From contig CAVYRG010000001.1 in assembly GCA_963770915.1 (NCBI GenBank), positions 620,001 through 684,000 of the forward strand: a stretch of 64,000 nucleotides of DNA, written 5' to 3'. Made by a program: the position numbers and the translations under genes. Source of the DNA: PALSA-270 sp963770915 (GTDB lineage Bacteria; Acidobacteriota; Terriglobia; Terriglobales; Acidobacteriaceae). Positions 24,820 to 33,453 of this stretch are shown in pieces (within the stretch, counting starts at the first letter, position 1; the number at the start of each line of letters is the position of its first letter). The notes under the pieces are model-generated. The model ran no database searches. It worked only from the letters and a program-made list of their open reading frames with translations, and was not told the DNA's origin.

Positions 24820-24990
24820 CTATGAACCCAGTCCCAACTTTCTTGCGATCTCGCGTTGGTACCGGCTCATTCGCAGTTCTGTTCCATTTTCAAGCAGGAC
24901 TCGATGATGGCCGTGAAACCAGGCTTGGATCTCCTTAATGCGGTGGACATTCACGATAGTGGAGCGATGTATCCTGAGGAACTGCGGAAC
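24820..24990 (-). pseudogene. LytTR response-regulator C-terminal remnant
   Basis: The minus strand encodes 56 residues ending in TAG (24820-24822) with a clear LytTR DNA-binding tail: FLRIHRSTIVNVHRIKEIQ, then WFHGHHRVLLENGTELRMSR, ending in ARKLGLGS. Upstream of residue VPQ the frame no longer resembles the family, and there is no receiver domain or start codon. It is therefore a decayed end of a LytR/AlgR-type regulator. It abuts the recombinase remnant on the opposite strand. Confidence 0.8.
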
Positions 24991-25087
24991 CTGCTCGGCA
25001 ATCCAGGCGCGTTGAACCGGATGGCTGCGATCCGGAGAGAGCCTTCTATGGTCGTGATTTTTTTGGCGCCGACAGAGCTAACGGGCA

Positions 25088-25306
25088 ATGGTGCAGGACA
25101 TCGGGTGGCACACCTTCCGCCACACGTATCGTTCATGGCTGGACGCAACTGGCGCACCGATCGGAGTGCAACAGAAATTGATGCACCACGCACGCGTGTC
25201 AACCACCATGAATGTGTATGGGAATGCCTTGATGGAGTCGAAGCGAGAAGCCAACAGCAAGATCGTGCAGCTGGAGTCTGAGGATTGGCGCAGGGTCCAG
25301 GCGTAG
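25088..25306 (+). pseudogene. Tyrosine recombinase (phage integrase) C-terminal remnant
   Basis: Seventy-two residues correspond to the catalytic end of a tyrosine recombinase: GWHTFRHTYRSWLDATG with the HxxR pair, LMHHARVSTTMNVYG with the second His and the nucleophilic Tyr, then the tail KREANSKIVQLE. The catalytic Arg I region and the core-binding domain are missing, and the sequence before residue ~5 is unrelated. It is a truncated relic of an integrated element. Confidence 0.85.
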
Positions 25307-25347
25307 ATCGTTGATTTCAAAAGTCTGGAAGCGCCAGCTTGCCGAGT

Positions 25348-25695
25348 TTATGTTATACGCGTTTTCAGTTTGAAAATGCGTTCCATGAGCAGCCACTTCT
25401 CGCCAGGCTTAGCTTGTGGCAACGCTTGTTGAAATCTCCACATGAGCTGTTCCCATTCCTGTACCTTCGGGTCTTGCCGATCCGCCGCAGCTTTCTTCTC
25501 GAACGAAAAATTCTGGTCGACTTCCATGATCATGAACATCCGGGTGCCGAGCAGGTATATCTCCGTGTCCTGGATTCCGCTCTCTTTCAGACTCTTCAGC
25601 ACCTCGGGCCATACTGCCTCGTGATACTTCTTGTACTCAGCAATCAAAGCTGGGTCTTCCTTCAAGTCGAGACTCAGGCAGAATCTGCGGGTCAT
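25348..25695 (-). CDS. L-rhamnose mutarotase family protein
   Basis: Start chosen at the second in-frame ATG (25693-25695), seven bases after GGA; an ATG at 25707 adds four residues. The ~115-residue protein has the family pattern RRFCLSLDLKEDPALIAEYKKYH, then VWPEVLKSLKESGIQD, IYLLGTRMFMIMEV and KPGEKWLLMERIFKL. It lacks a signal peptide and should be cytosolic. Family members interconvert the alpha and beta anomers of L-rhamnose or L-fucose. In this operon, L-fucose supplied by the fucosidase and permease is the probable substrate, giving the beta-pyranose used by the dehydrogenase. It is the last gene of the fucose operon. Confidence 0.85.
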   Translation of the reverse strand: MTRRFCLSLDLKEDPALIAEYKKYHEAVWPEVLKSLKESGIQDTEIYLLGTRMFMIMEVDQNFSFEKKAAADRQDPKVQEWEQLMWRFQQALPQAKPGEKWLLMERIFKLKTRIT

Positions 25696-25782
25696 TGCGC
25701 TGTCCATAGTTCGGCTATGATTCGGACCGGAGCCGGACTCTCTCCTTAAAAGTATTCGACAATCGCGAAGTGCGCCGGCGGG

Positions 25783-26553
25783 TCAAGTCAACGCCCGATC
25801 CAGGTGGACGTAGCCGCCATCCACAAAGATCTGCTGGCCATTCATATGCCCGGCGCGTGGGGAGAGCAGAAATACAACCATTGCAGCAATCTCTTCGGGG
25901 GTAGTCATTCGTTTTCCAAGGGGGATATGGCTGGTGATGCGTTGGAGCTTCTGCTCCGAATCCGGAAACGTGTCCAGCCATTGGCGATACATAGGCGTCA
26001 TGACTTCTGCTGGAATGACGGCATTGACGCGAATCGCGTACGGCAATAGCTCCGCCGCCCACTCTCTCGTCAACGCCAAAACTGCGCCCTTCGCGGAGGC
26101 ATAGCCGGAGGTGCCGCCCTGTCCTGTTACCGCCGTTTTGGAGCCGATGTTTACGATGCTGCCCTTTACGCTCTTCAAGTGAGGAACCGAGTGATGCGCC
26201 ATGCTGTAATAGTGAACCACGTTCCTCCGCAGCGACTCGACGTATGCCTCCGGACTTCCGTGCTCGAGTCCAACTTTATCGTTTAAGCCAGCATTGTTGA
26301 CCAGCGCGTCGATCCGGCCGAATCTCGCCACTGCGTGAGCGACGGCGGAGGCACAGTGCTGCGGCTCGGACAATTCACTCACAACCAATTCGCTTCCCGG
26401 TATTTCACTCTGCAGCCGTTCGCCAGCTTCCTTGTCGCGGTCGATGATCACCGGAATCGCGTCCTCGGCAGCGACGGCCCGAACAATCGCAGCGCCAATT
26501 CCCTTAGCGCCTCCCGTTATCAGAACGATCTTGTCTTTAAGTTGCAGGTCCAA
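25783..26553 (-). CDS. SDR oxidoreductase, probable L-fucose dehydrogenase
   Basis: This 256-residue classical short-chain dehydrogenase has the cofactor motif TGGAKGIGAA (residues ~13-22), NNAG near 87, the catalytic Ser in NIGSKTAV and the YASAK motif near residue 150. The C-terminus is the canonical GQQIFVDGGYVHLDRA. It lacks the signal sequences of the nearby hydrolases, so it is cytosolic. SDRs of this length in L-fucose loci oxidise L-fucose to the 1,5-lactone or act on later keto acids. I assign the first step by elimination, because the neighbouring SDR better resembles the keto-deoxy-fuconate enzyme. The two may be swapped. It is preceded by that SDR with a 12 bp gap. Confidence 0.75.
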   Translation of the reverse strand: MDLQLKDKIVLITGGAKGIGAAIVRAVAAEDAIPVIIDRDKEAGERLQSEIPGSELVVSELSEPQHCASAVAHAVARFGRIDALVNNAGLNDKVGLEHGSPEAYVESLRRNVVHYYSMAHHSVPHLKSVKGSIVNIGSKTAVTGQGGTSGYASAKGAVLALTREWAAELLPYAIRVNAVIPAEVMTPMYRQWLDTFPDSEQKLQRITSHIPLGKRMTTPEEIAAMVVFLLSPRAGHMNGQQIFVDGGYVHLDRALT

Positions 26554-26565
26554 GTCAGCCTCGTT

Positions 26566-27372
26566 TCAGCGGTGCAGGTTGATAAAGCCGCCATCCATGC
26601 GATAGTCGGTGCCGGTGATGAACGAAGCGGCATCGGAACAAAGAAACAAGGCTAAGGATGCCACTTCCTCGGGTTTCCCCATTCTCCCGATGGGCTGGGT
26701 CTTGGCGAGCGCCTGGTACATCTCTTGTTCCCGCCCAGGATAATTCTTGCGCAAGTATCCATCCACGAAAGGCGTGTGCACGCGGGCCGGAGAAATGCAG
26801 TTGCATCGAATGTTGTGAGACACATAATCGCTGGCCACTGAGTAGGTCATCGCGATCACGGCTCCCTTGCTGGTCGAATAAGCAAATCTTTCGGGCAATC
26901 CCGCAGAACCGGCGACAGAAGCCATATTCAGAATTACACCGCCGCCCGCGGCTTTCATGTGGCCGACGCAGGCGTGAATGCAATTGTAATAGCCCTTAAC
27001 ATTGACCCGGAGCACGCGGTCGAAGTCATCTTCCGTGGTGCTTTCCACCGTACCGACGTGAGAGATACCGGCGTTGTTCACCAGGATATGAACTGGCACC
27101 CCGCCTACGATCCGCTCAAGGAGCGATTGAACCTGGGCATGATTCGTTACATCACAAGCGTGGGCGTGGGCGTTGCCTCCCGCGCGCTGAATTTCTTGAA
27201 CGACAGCCGCAGCATCCCCGGCCGCGATGTCCACGACGTGGACCGTGGCGCCGCTTTCGGCAAATTTCACTGCGATGGCGCGGCCAATGCCACTGCCGCC
27301 ACCCGTGATCACGGCGTTCTTGCCGTCTAGGCGGTCGTCGTTGCTTTTGAGATCAGGAGTCAAAGCGCACAA
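26566..27372 (-). CDS. SDR oxidoreductase, probable 2-keto-3-deoxy-L-fuconate dehydrogenase
   Basis: This 268-residue short-chain dehydrogenase has NAD motif TGGGSGIGRA (residues ~22-31), NNAG near 98, catalytic Ser in NMASVAGSAG and Tyr-Lys in YSTSK near 165. The C-terminal GTDYRMDGGFINLHR is complete. The sequence NIRCNCISPARVHTPFVDGYL resembles SDRs found in oxidative L-fucose pathways that oxidise 2-keto-3-deoxy-L-fuconate at C4. It overlaps the end of the lactonase gene by 20 bp, implying translational coupling. Substrate assignment comes from context, and the two SDRs could have exchanged roles. Confidence 0.75.
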   Translation of the reverse strand: MCALTPDLKSNDDRLDGKNAVITGGGSGIGRAIAVKFAESGATVHVVDIAAGDAAAVVQEIQRAGGNAHAHACDVTNHAQVQSLLERIVGGVPVHILVNNAGISHVGTVESTTEDDFDRVLRVNVKGYYNCIHACVGHMKAAGGGVILNMASVAGSAGLPERFAYSTSKGAVIAMTYSVASDYVSHNIRCNCISPARVHTPFVDGYLRKNYPGREQEMYQALAKTQPIGRMGKPEEVASLALFLCSDAASFITGTDYRMDGGFINLHR

Positions 27373-28235
27373 CCTCCTTGGATTTTAGAGCAGAAGTTTG
27401 CGCTCCCCTGAGACTCCAGAATTTCTCCGCATTGCCGCCAAGGATCGCATCGCGGATCTCAACCGAAAACCGGTCAAGATAGCCGGTCACAACTTCCATG
27501 ACGCGAAAATAAGTCGCCGCGACCGTGCAGACCGGCCAATCCGAACCGATCATGAGCCTTTCCGGTCCGAAGCAGTCCATCGCCACGTCAAGGTAGGACA
27601 CGATATGGTCCGGCTTCCAATTCTTCCAGTCCGCTTCAGTCACCAGGCCTGACAGTTTACAGAAGACATTCGGTGATTTCGCCAGCCGGCGCAAGTCTTC
27701 GCTCCACGGGTGCAGCCCGCCGTTTTTTATTGGAGGTTTGGCAACGTGGTCCAACACAAAGCGCTGCCTGGGAAAGCGCCCAACAAACTCAGCTGCCACC
27801 GGCAGATGCTGCGAATAGATCAGGATGTCGTAAGTGAGGCCAAACTGTTCAAGGGCGGCAATGCCGCGAAGGAACGCCGGCTGCAAAAGAAAGCGGTCAT
27901 CCGGTTCACTTTGAACGACGTGCCGCACACCCAGCAGCTTATGGTTTTGCGCGAGCTGGGCCAATTTGGAGACTACGTCCGTGGATCGCAGATCCACCCA
28001 GCCAACCACCCCATAGATAAACGGCGTCGCCGCGGCCAGTTCCAAAAGCCATCGCGTTTCCTCCAAGGCTTTGCCGCGCTTGCACTGCGATACAAGCATC
28101 GAATTCAGCTCGCTTGAGTTCTGGCTCCAGGTGCTGGGGCAAGAAGTCGCGTCGCAGAGCCGACATCGAGTCGTCAATCCAGTCGTAATCCTCGGGGTTG
28201 TACTGCCAGAAATGCTGGTGAGCATCAATGCGCAT
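27353..28235 (-). pseudogene. L-fucono-1,5-lactonase-like amidohydrolase with one-base frameshift
   Basis: The gene starts at ATG 28235, giving MRIDAHQHFWQYNPEDYDW with the HxH metal motif of amidohydrolase-2 lactonases, and reads to ...AVQARQSL. The rest of the enzyme (LEETRWLLELAAATPFIYG, VRHVVQSEPDDRFLLQPAFL, FVLDHVAKPPIK, LMIGSDWPVC) lies in a different frame down to 27353. The two parts join perfectly if one of the two C bases at 28063-28064 is removed. Intact, it would hydrolyse L-fuconolactone to L-fuconate in the fucose pathway. Its start overlaps the FAH-family gene by 11 bp. A sequencing or assembly error is as likely as a real mutation, because the rest shows no decay. Confidence 0.85.
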
Positions 28236-29151
28236 ATTCAGGATGGGCTGTTAATAGGTCCTGCGCGTTGAAGAAACTCAGGGCTCGCTGCCTTGATTCG
28301 CCTAAGTGTTCGATGCCGAGTTCGACCTCATCTCCCGGCTTGAGGTACTGGGGCGGCTTCATTCCCAGCCCCACGCCTGCAGGCGTGCCCGTGCTAATCA
28401 CATCTCCGGGAAGCAGCGTCATGAACTCGCTCACATAAGAGACGAGCGTGGCGACATCGAAAATCATGTGCTTGGTGGAACTGTTCTGACGAATTTCACC
28501 GTTGACCCTCAGCCACATTTTGAGATTGCCGGGGTCGAGAATTTCGTCGGGAGTGGCCAGGAACGGGCCGAGAGGAGCGAACGTATCGGCGCTCTTGCCT
28601 TTCACCCACTGGCCACCGCATTCGAGCTGGAAAGCACGCTCGGAATAATCATTATGCAATGCGTAGCCTGCAATGGTGCCAAGGGCCCGTTCCCGCGATA
28701 CGTGCTGAGCTTTCTTTCCGATCACGACCGCCAACTCTACCTCCCAGTCAACCTTGGTTGCGTTCTTGGGGATGATCAGCGCATCGTTTGGTCCGCACAG
28801 GGAAGTAGTGGCCTTGAAAAATATGACCGGTTCCTTGGGGATCTCCATTTTGCTCTCCGCCGCGTGGTCGCGATAGTTGAGGCCGATACAGACAAGTTTG
28901 CTTGGCCGGCAGATCGGTGGCCCAAGGCGAGCGGTTGGCGAGACCTCCGGCGCCGCTGAGGCATTGCTCTCCAGCCAGAGCGCGAGCGAGTCCGGCCCAG
29001 AATCTCGAAAGAACGATTCGTCGAAGTCGTGACCGAATGCGGTCACGTCCAGGCGGGTTCCATCTCCGAGCAAAACACCGGGCCGTTCCTTCCCGGATTC
29101 GCCGTGTCGAATGAGCCTCATTGGTCGGATCCAGAGCGGGAATCGCTCCAA
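28225..29151 (-). CDS. Fumarylacetoacetate hydrolase-family enzyme, probable 2,4-diketo-3-deoxy-L-fuconate hydrolase
   Basis: This is a 308-residue protein. Residues ~1-75 form the small N-terminal domain. The catalytic FAH fold follows with LVCIGLNYRDHAAESKMEIP, the metal ligands in VDWEVELAVVIGKKA (E-x-E then D), GYALHNDYSERAFQ and the late GDVISTGTPAGVGLG. Such enzymes cleave beta-diketo acids. In oxidative L-fucose breakdown, this member splits 2,4-diketo-3-deoxy-L-fuconate to pyruvate and L-lactate. It has no export signal. It lies between the GH29 fucosidase and the lactonase. The family is certain and the substrate is inferred from the operon. Confidence 0.85.
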   Translation of the reverse strand: MERFPLWIRPMRLIRHGESGKERPGVLLGDGTRLDVTAFGHDFDESFFRDSGPDSLALWLESNASAAPEVSPTARLGPPICRPSKLVCIGLNYRDHAAESKMEIPKEPVIFFKATTSLCGPNDALIIPKNATKVDWEVELAVVIGKKAQHVSRERALGTIAGYALHNDYSERAFQLECGGQWVKGKSADTFAPLGPFLATPDEILDPGNLKMWLRVNGEIRQNSSTKHMIFDVATLVSYVSEFMTLLPGDVISTGTPAGVGLGMKPPQYLKPGDEVELGIEHLGESRQRALSFFNAQDLLTAHPEYAH

Positions 29152-29204
29152 AAAACAAAAGTATACATCTGGGCAACTAGCGCCTTCACCGCTTCAACTT
29201 TCTC

Positions 29205-30857
29205 CTACTGAGCGGCGCGATCAAATGCCACACGAAGGGCGTATGCATATTGGGCCGGAGCTTGGGCCGGCAGTTGCACATGCAGCCCGTCCGCTTTTTG
29301 CGCAAACTGCAGTTTTGCGTCGCTGCCGAGCAAGGCGACGGATTGTACACGCTCACTGCCTACCGTCGGTGCGAGCGAGTGAATCACCGCCTCTCCATCG
29401 GCAGGCCAGGCGAGTCCGATTGCATACAAGACATCTCCCTTGCTCGTGAAACGAAAGTCCTCGGGAGTATAGCTGCGAACCGCAGTGTCGTGAAACGAGC
29501 CTGCTTCCACTTTCGTGGGACCCTCGCCGTAAATCCGCCACGGCCGGGTGCCGTAGATGGCCTCGCCGTTGACATCCAGCCAGGCGCCAACCGCCAGCAG
29601 CACCTGCTGCACCTGTTCCGGTATGGTGCCGTCCGAGCGCGGGCCGATGTTTAAAAGCAGGTTGCCGTTCTTGCTCACGATGTCGATAAGCTGATCCACG
29701 ATGAATTCCGGCGACTTGAACGTGTCGTTCTGGATGTAACCCCAGGATTTGTTGCTCACCGAGGTGTCGGTCTGCCAGGGCAGCGGCCGAGTATCCCCGA
29801 GTTGGCCGCGCTCAATATCGAGGACGCCGGAGTGCTCCTGCATGGCGTAGTCCTTGAAATTGATGACCCCGACGTGATCTCCATATTTGAGCGAGCTGTT
29901 GTAGTAGAACGCGGCAAACCGGGTGAGATTGGGCCGGATCGAAGCCTGCCCGATCCACCAGTCGAAGTAGACGATGTCGGGGTGATATTTCTCGACCAGT
30001 TCGGTGTCCCGCGCCAGCCAGTCATTGGCCCAGGCTTGCGATACGTAAGTGAAGTCATCATTGAGAGGAGTGCCCCTCGGGTTCATCATCCAGTTGTGAG
30101 CGGGGCCGTAGAACGCGGCGTACTGCGGATCGTTGATGTCAGAAGGGATATTGCGGCCCGGCCCCAGAAAGAAGTTGTGCTCCACGCGATGCGACGACAC
30201 CCCAAAATGCAAACCCGCGGCCCGAACGGCCTTGGCCAGTTCTCCGGTGGTGTCACGATGCGGTCCCATCTTGGCTACGGTCCAGTCGCTCAGCCCGCTG
30301 TCGTACATGGCAAAGCCATCGTGGTGCTCGGCCACCGGCACAACATATTTCGCTCCCGCTTTTTTGAACAGATCGGCCCAGGCAGCGGGATCAAAATGAT
30401 CGGCTTTGAACATCGGGATGAAGTCCTTGTAACCGAACTTATCCTGCGGCCCGTAGGTAGCGATGTGGTGCTCGTATTCTGCTGAGCCTTTCACGTACAT
30501 CATGCGTGGATACCATTCACTGCCGAAGGCGGGAACCGAATAGACGCCCCAATGAATGAAAATGCCGAATTTCGCATCTCGATACCAGTCGGGAGCCTCG
30601 TACTTCTGCAGCGATTCCCAATCCGGGCGATATGGCCCCTCGTGGTCAGCGGCGTCAACCTGCTTGAGAAGAGCTTCGCGTTCCGCGTCATATTTGCTGC
30701 TGGCCTTCTGCCAAATCTGATCGATGACCGCCGGATCCTCCGCGGCGGTGGGGGCGGTGGCGCTTTGGGCGTGCAGAATGGAAAACGAGGACAATCCCAG
30801 GAGGATGACGACGAGTCTACGAACCGACCGCGATAGAAACCAAGAGTAATGGGGCAT
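29205..30857 (-). CDS. GH29 alpha-L-fucosidase, exported
   Basis: This is a 550-residue protein with GGAGAAAAG before the ATG and a signal peptide ending at ILHAQ (~31). The GH29 (alpha/beta)8 domain is recognisable from PDWYRDAKFGIFIHWGVYSV, EHHDGFAMYDS, and the nucleophile Asp near residue 299 in DIVYFDWW. NGNLLLNIGPRSDGTIP is typical of the family. A C-terminal beta-sandwich follows (~455-550). It releases L-fucose from oligosaccharides in the periplasm. It is placed immediately downstream of the permease gene, so liberated fucose would be taken up and degraded by the same operon. It complements the GH95 fucosidase at 56159. Confidence 0.93.
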   Translation of the reverse strand: MPHYSWFLSRSVRRLVVILLGLSSFSILHAQSATAPTAAEDPAVIDQIWQKASSKYDAEREALLKQVDAADHEGPYRPDWESLQKYEAPDWYRDAKFGIFIHWGVYSVPAFGSEWYPRMMYVKGSAEYEHHIATYGPQDKFGYKDFIPMFKADHFDPAAWADLFKKAGAKYVVPVAEHHDGFAMYDSGLSDWTVAKMGPHRDTTGELAKAVRAAGLHFGVSSHRVEHNFFLGPGRNIPSDINDPQYAAFYGPAHNWMMNPRGTPLNDDFTYVSQAWANDWLARDTELVEKYHPDIVYFDWWIGQASIRPNLTRFAAFYYNSSLKYGDHVGVINFKDYAMQEHSGVLDIERGQLGDTRPLPWQTDTSVSNKSWGYIQNDTFKSPEFIVDQLIDIVSKNGNLLLNIGPRSDGTIPEQVQQVLLAVGAWLDVNGEAIYGTRPWRIYGEGPTKVEAGSFHDTAVRSYTPEDFRFTSKGDVLYAIGLAWPADGEAVIHSLAPTVGSERVQSVALLGSDAKLQFAQKADGLHVQLPAQAPAQYAYALRVAFDRAAQ

Positions 30858-30913
30858 GGTGTCTTTTCTCCAAACCGAACCGTTACCGTCGAAATCGTTT
30901 TGACGGATTGAAC

Positions 30914-32410
30914 CTAACAGACGCTAGCACCAGCGGATGTGTCCTGCTTGCTCAGCCTTGCCCATGCAAATCCGTAGAGAGCCACGAATACAAAGCATAT
31001 AAGCGGCACCACGAAGCCGGTGCGCATGGAGTGCTGGTCTGCGATGTGCCCCATGAAGGGCGCGCTAATGGCGCCACCGACGATTGACATTACGATCAGC
31101 GATGAGCCGAACTTGGTGTGCTCGCCCAGCCCGCGGATACCGAGTGCAAAGATCGTAGGGAACCCGATGGACATAAAAAAGAAGGAAGCGAACATGGCGT
31201 ACATCCCCGTTTTGCCGCCACCCATGGTGATTCCCACCAGGACGACATTGATGACCGAGTACGCCGCGAGCACGCGCTCCGGCCTGAACTGACTGATTAT
31301 CGCGCTGCCGCACATGCGCCCGACCATGAACAGGACGAACCCGATGGCGCCCAGCCACCGCGAGGCCTGCAAGCGGCTCACCCCCGGATCGTTCTCCAGA
31401 ACATAGTTGACGAAGAAACTGAAGATGCCGGTCTGTGCCGCGACATAAAAGAACTGGGCGGCTACGCCCAGAGTGAAATGCTTCCGCCGGAACAAGTCCC
31501 AGTTCCTTGACACGGTCAGGAAAGAAGCGACATATGCGGCGACCAGCAGTCCGTATTTGGTCGGTTGGAACAGGGCCTGGTTCATATCCAGAAGCGTCCA
31601 GACCAACTGGAGGATCGGGCCGATAAAGAAGTACAGCAATCCGCAGACCGCCGCCAAAACAATGGCGATCCCGGCCTGTTGCCCCCCGCTCGGTCTAAGC
31701 CGGGTTATTCCGGTTGAAGCCGCCCGGCTCTCGTCCTTGGCGTGCACGTCAGGGATATTCGATACGGCAAAAACGACGAGAAGCAACGCCACAAATACCC
31801 CGATCCCAACGTAGGGAGTGGTAAGGCCGGCGTTGGCATTTGCTCCCCCAGAACCCGAAAAAACAAAGTATCCCCCGACGATCGGCCCGAGGATCCATCC
31901 CAGGCCGTTGGTCGCCTGCGCGATATTGATGCGCGTCGGTCCACTCTCCGGCGGCCCCAGTATTGTCGCGTAGGGATTGGCTATGGTCTCCAGACAACTC
32001 ATGCCCGCCGCAATGACGAACAGGCCCAGCAGAAACGCCCAGTAGGTTCCGATGTTGACCGCCGGAATGAACCAAAAAGCCCCGGCGGCGATCAACGACA
32101 ACCCGACCAGAATGCCCCCCTTGTAGCCGAACTTCTTGGCCATCAACCCGGCGGGAATGGCCATGAGGAAATACGCCAAATAGTTGGCCGCCTGCACCAG
32201 GCCGGACTGCTCCTTGTTGATGTGCAAAGTATCCTGAAAATGCTTGTTCAGGATGTCAATCATTCCATTGCAGAAGCCCCACAACAAAAACAGCGAAGTG
32301 ATCAACAAAAAGGGGATAAGCAGGTTCCTGCCGTCCGCGTTGCGAAACAGGCCGCCCTTGCTGGCGTCGGCATTTACCGGGATGGTTGATTCGCTCACAG
32401 GGGTGTTCAT
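30914..32410 (-). CDS. fucP: L-fucose:proton symporter-type MFS permease
   Basis: This is a 498-residue protein with about twelve membrane helices. The first half carries LLWGFCNGMIDILNKHFQ (residues ~42-60) and NPYATILGPPESGPTRINIAQATNGLGWILGP (~145-180), both hallmarks of the FucP-type sugar:H+ symporters. The second half includes ASRWLGAIGFVLFMVGRMCG. The protein imports L-fucose (or a similar sugar) across the inner membrane. It sits between a zinc dehydrogenase (7 bp gap) and the GH29 fucosidase (56 bp gap). Related GluP-type members carry glucose/galactose, but the fucose-dedicated neighbours favour fucose here. Confidence 0.88.
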   Translation of the reverse strand: MNTPVSESTIPVNADASKGGLFRNADGRNLLIPFLLITSLFLLWGFCNGMIDILNKHFQDTLHINKEQSGLVQAANYLAYFLMAIPAGLMAKKFGYKGGILVGLSLIAAGAFWFIPAVNIGTYWAFLLGLFVIAAGMSCLETIANPYATILGPPESGPTRINIAQATNGLGWILGPIVGGYFVFSGSGGANANAGLTTPYVGIGVFVALLLVVFAVSNIPDVHAKDESRAASTGITRLRPSGGQQAGIAIVLAAVCGLLYFFIGPILQLVWTLLDMNQALFQPTKYGLLVAAYVASFLTVSRNWDLFRRKHFTLGVAAQFFYVAAQTGIFSFFVNYVLENDPGVSRLQASRWLGAIGFVLFMVGRMCGSAIISQFRPERVLAAYSVINVVLVGITMGGGKTGMYAMFASFFFMSIGFPTIFALGIRGLGEHTKFGSSLIVMSIVGGAISAPFMGHIADQHSMRTGFVVPLICFVFVALYGFAWARLSKQDTSAGASVC

Positions 32411-32417
32411 CGTTTTT

Positions 32418-33431
32418 TTAGTCCAGCGAGACCATGATTTTCTTGAGCCGCGAGGCGTCCTCGCTCCAGCTGCGTAACGCGTTGCCCGCTTCCTCCAGAG
32501 AAACGATCAAACTCACGGCCTGATTCACGGGAAACGTCCCCGCCTCCAGAAGCCGGATCACGGCTTGAAAGTCCTCCGGCAGGGCATTGCGCGAGCCCAG
32601 AATGTCCAATTCCTTTTGCACGAACAGCCGGGTCTCATAGCTCACCGGCTCCTTGGCATATCCGATATACACGACCCGGCCCGTGAATGCGACCTCCTCC
32701 ACAGCGGCGCGGAAGGTCGCCGGGGTGCCGATGGCTTCAATCACCACGTCGGGACCGCGCCCTTGCGTCATCGCGAACAGGCGGTCGTGCAAGGATTCCC
32801 GCACGGAGTTGACGGTCAGGGAGCCGCCCGCCAGCCGCGCAAGTTCCAGCTTTTCGTCATCCACATCGATGCAGATTGTTTTTGCTCCGCGAGCGCTTGA
32901 AGCCGCCACGGCGCCGAGCCCTACTCCGCCACAGCCCAAAATTGCCACCGTATCGTCGGCGTTCACCCGCCCGCGCGCCACCGCATGGAATCCCACCGTC
33001 AACGGCTCTACCAGGCACAGTTCCTTCGGTGTCAGCCTGGCTGGATAAAGCTTCTCAGGCGGCATCACGATGTATTCGGTGAGAGCGCCGTCCCGTTGCA
33101 CGCCCAGAGTTTGGTTGAACTCGCAGGCATTCGGGCGTCCCCTTCGGCAGGATGCGCACGTGCCGCAGTTCGTGTAGGGCGACAGCGCCACGTCCATCCC
33201 AGCGGACAGGCCGCTTTCCCCGCCTTCGGCTTGCACAATCGTCGCCGACACTTCATGCCCCGGAATTCTCGGGTACGATACCAGCGGATTTAAGCCGCGA
33301 AAGGAATTCAGATCGCTTCCGCAGAATCCCACCATTCGGACTTTCAGCAGAACGTGCCCCTGCGAGAGCGCTGGCTCTGGGACGCTCTCGATCGACGCCT
33401 GTCCCGGCTTATGAAGCACGAGCGCCTTCAT
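32418..33431 (-). CDS. Zinc-dependent MDR alcohol dehydrogenase
   Basis: This 337-residue medium-chain dehydrogenase has the catalytic zinc ligands in FCGSDLN and PGHEVSA, and the structural zinc cysteines in NCGTCASCRRGRPNAC (~95-110). The Rossmann motif is GCGGVGLGAVAASSARG near 170. It resembles sorbitol/idonate/galactitol-type dehydrogenases that oxidise polyols or sugar acids. Within the fucose operon it might handle a fucose-derived alcohol or acid, such as lactaldehyde/propanediol or an alternative pentose. The substrate cannot be read from sequence. It lies 22 bp after the RbsD/FucU-like gene. Confidence 0.88.
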   Translation of the reverse strand: MKALVLHKPGQASIESVPEPALSQGHVLLKVRMVGFCGSDLNSFRGLNPLVSYPRIPGHEVSATIVQAEGGESGLSAGMDVALSPYTNCGTCASCRRGRPNACEFNQTLGVQRDGALTEYIVMPPEKLYPARLTPKELCLVEPLTVGFHAVARGRVNADDTVAILGCGGVGLGAVAASSARGAKTICIDVDDEKLELARLAGGSLTVNSVRESLHDRLFAMTQGRGPDVVIEAIGTPATFRAAVEEVAFTGRVVYIGYAKEPVSYETRLFVQKELDILGSRNALPEDFQAVIRLLEAGTFPVNQAVSLIVSLEEAGNALRSWSEDASRLKKIMVSLD

Positions 33432-33453
33432 GGTTGAACTCGGGGTTCAGGCG

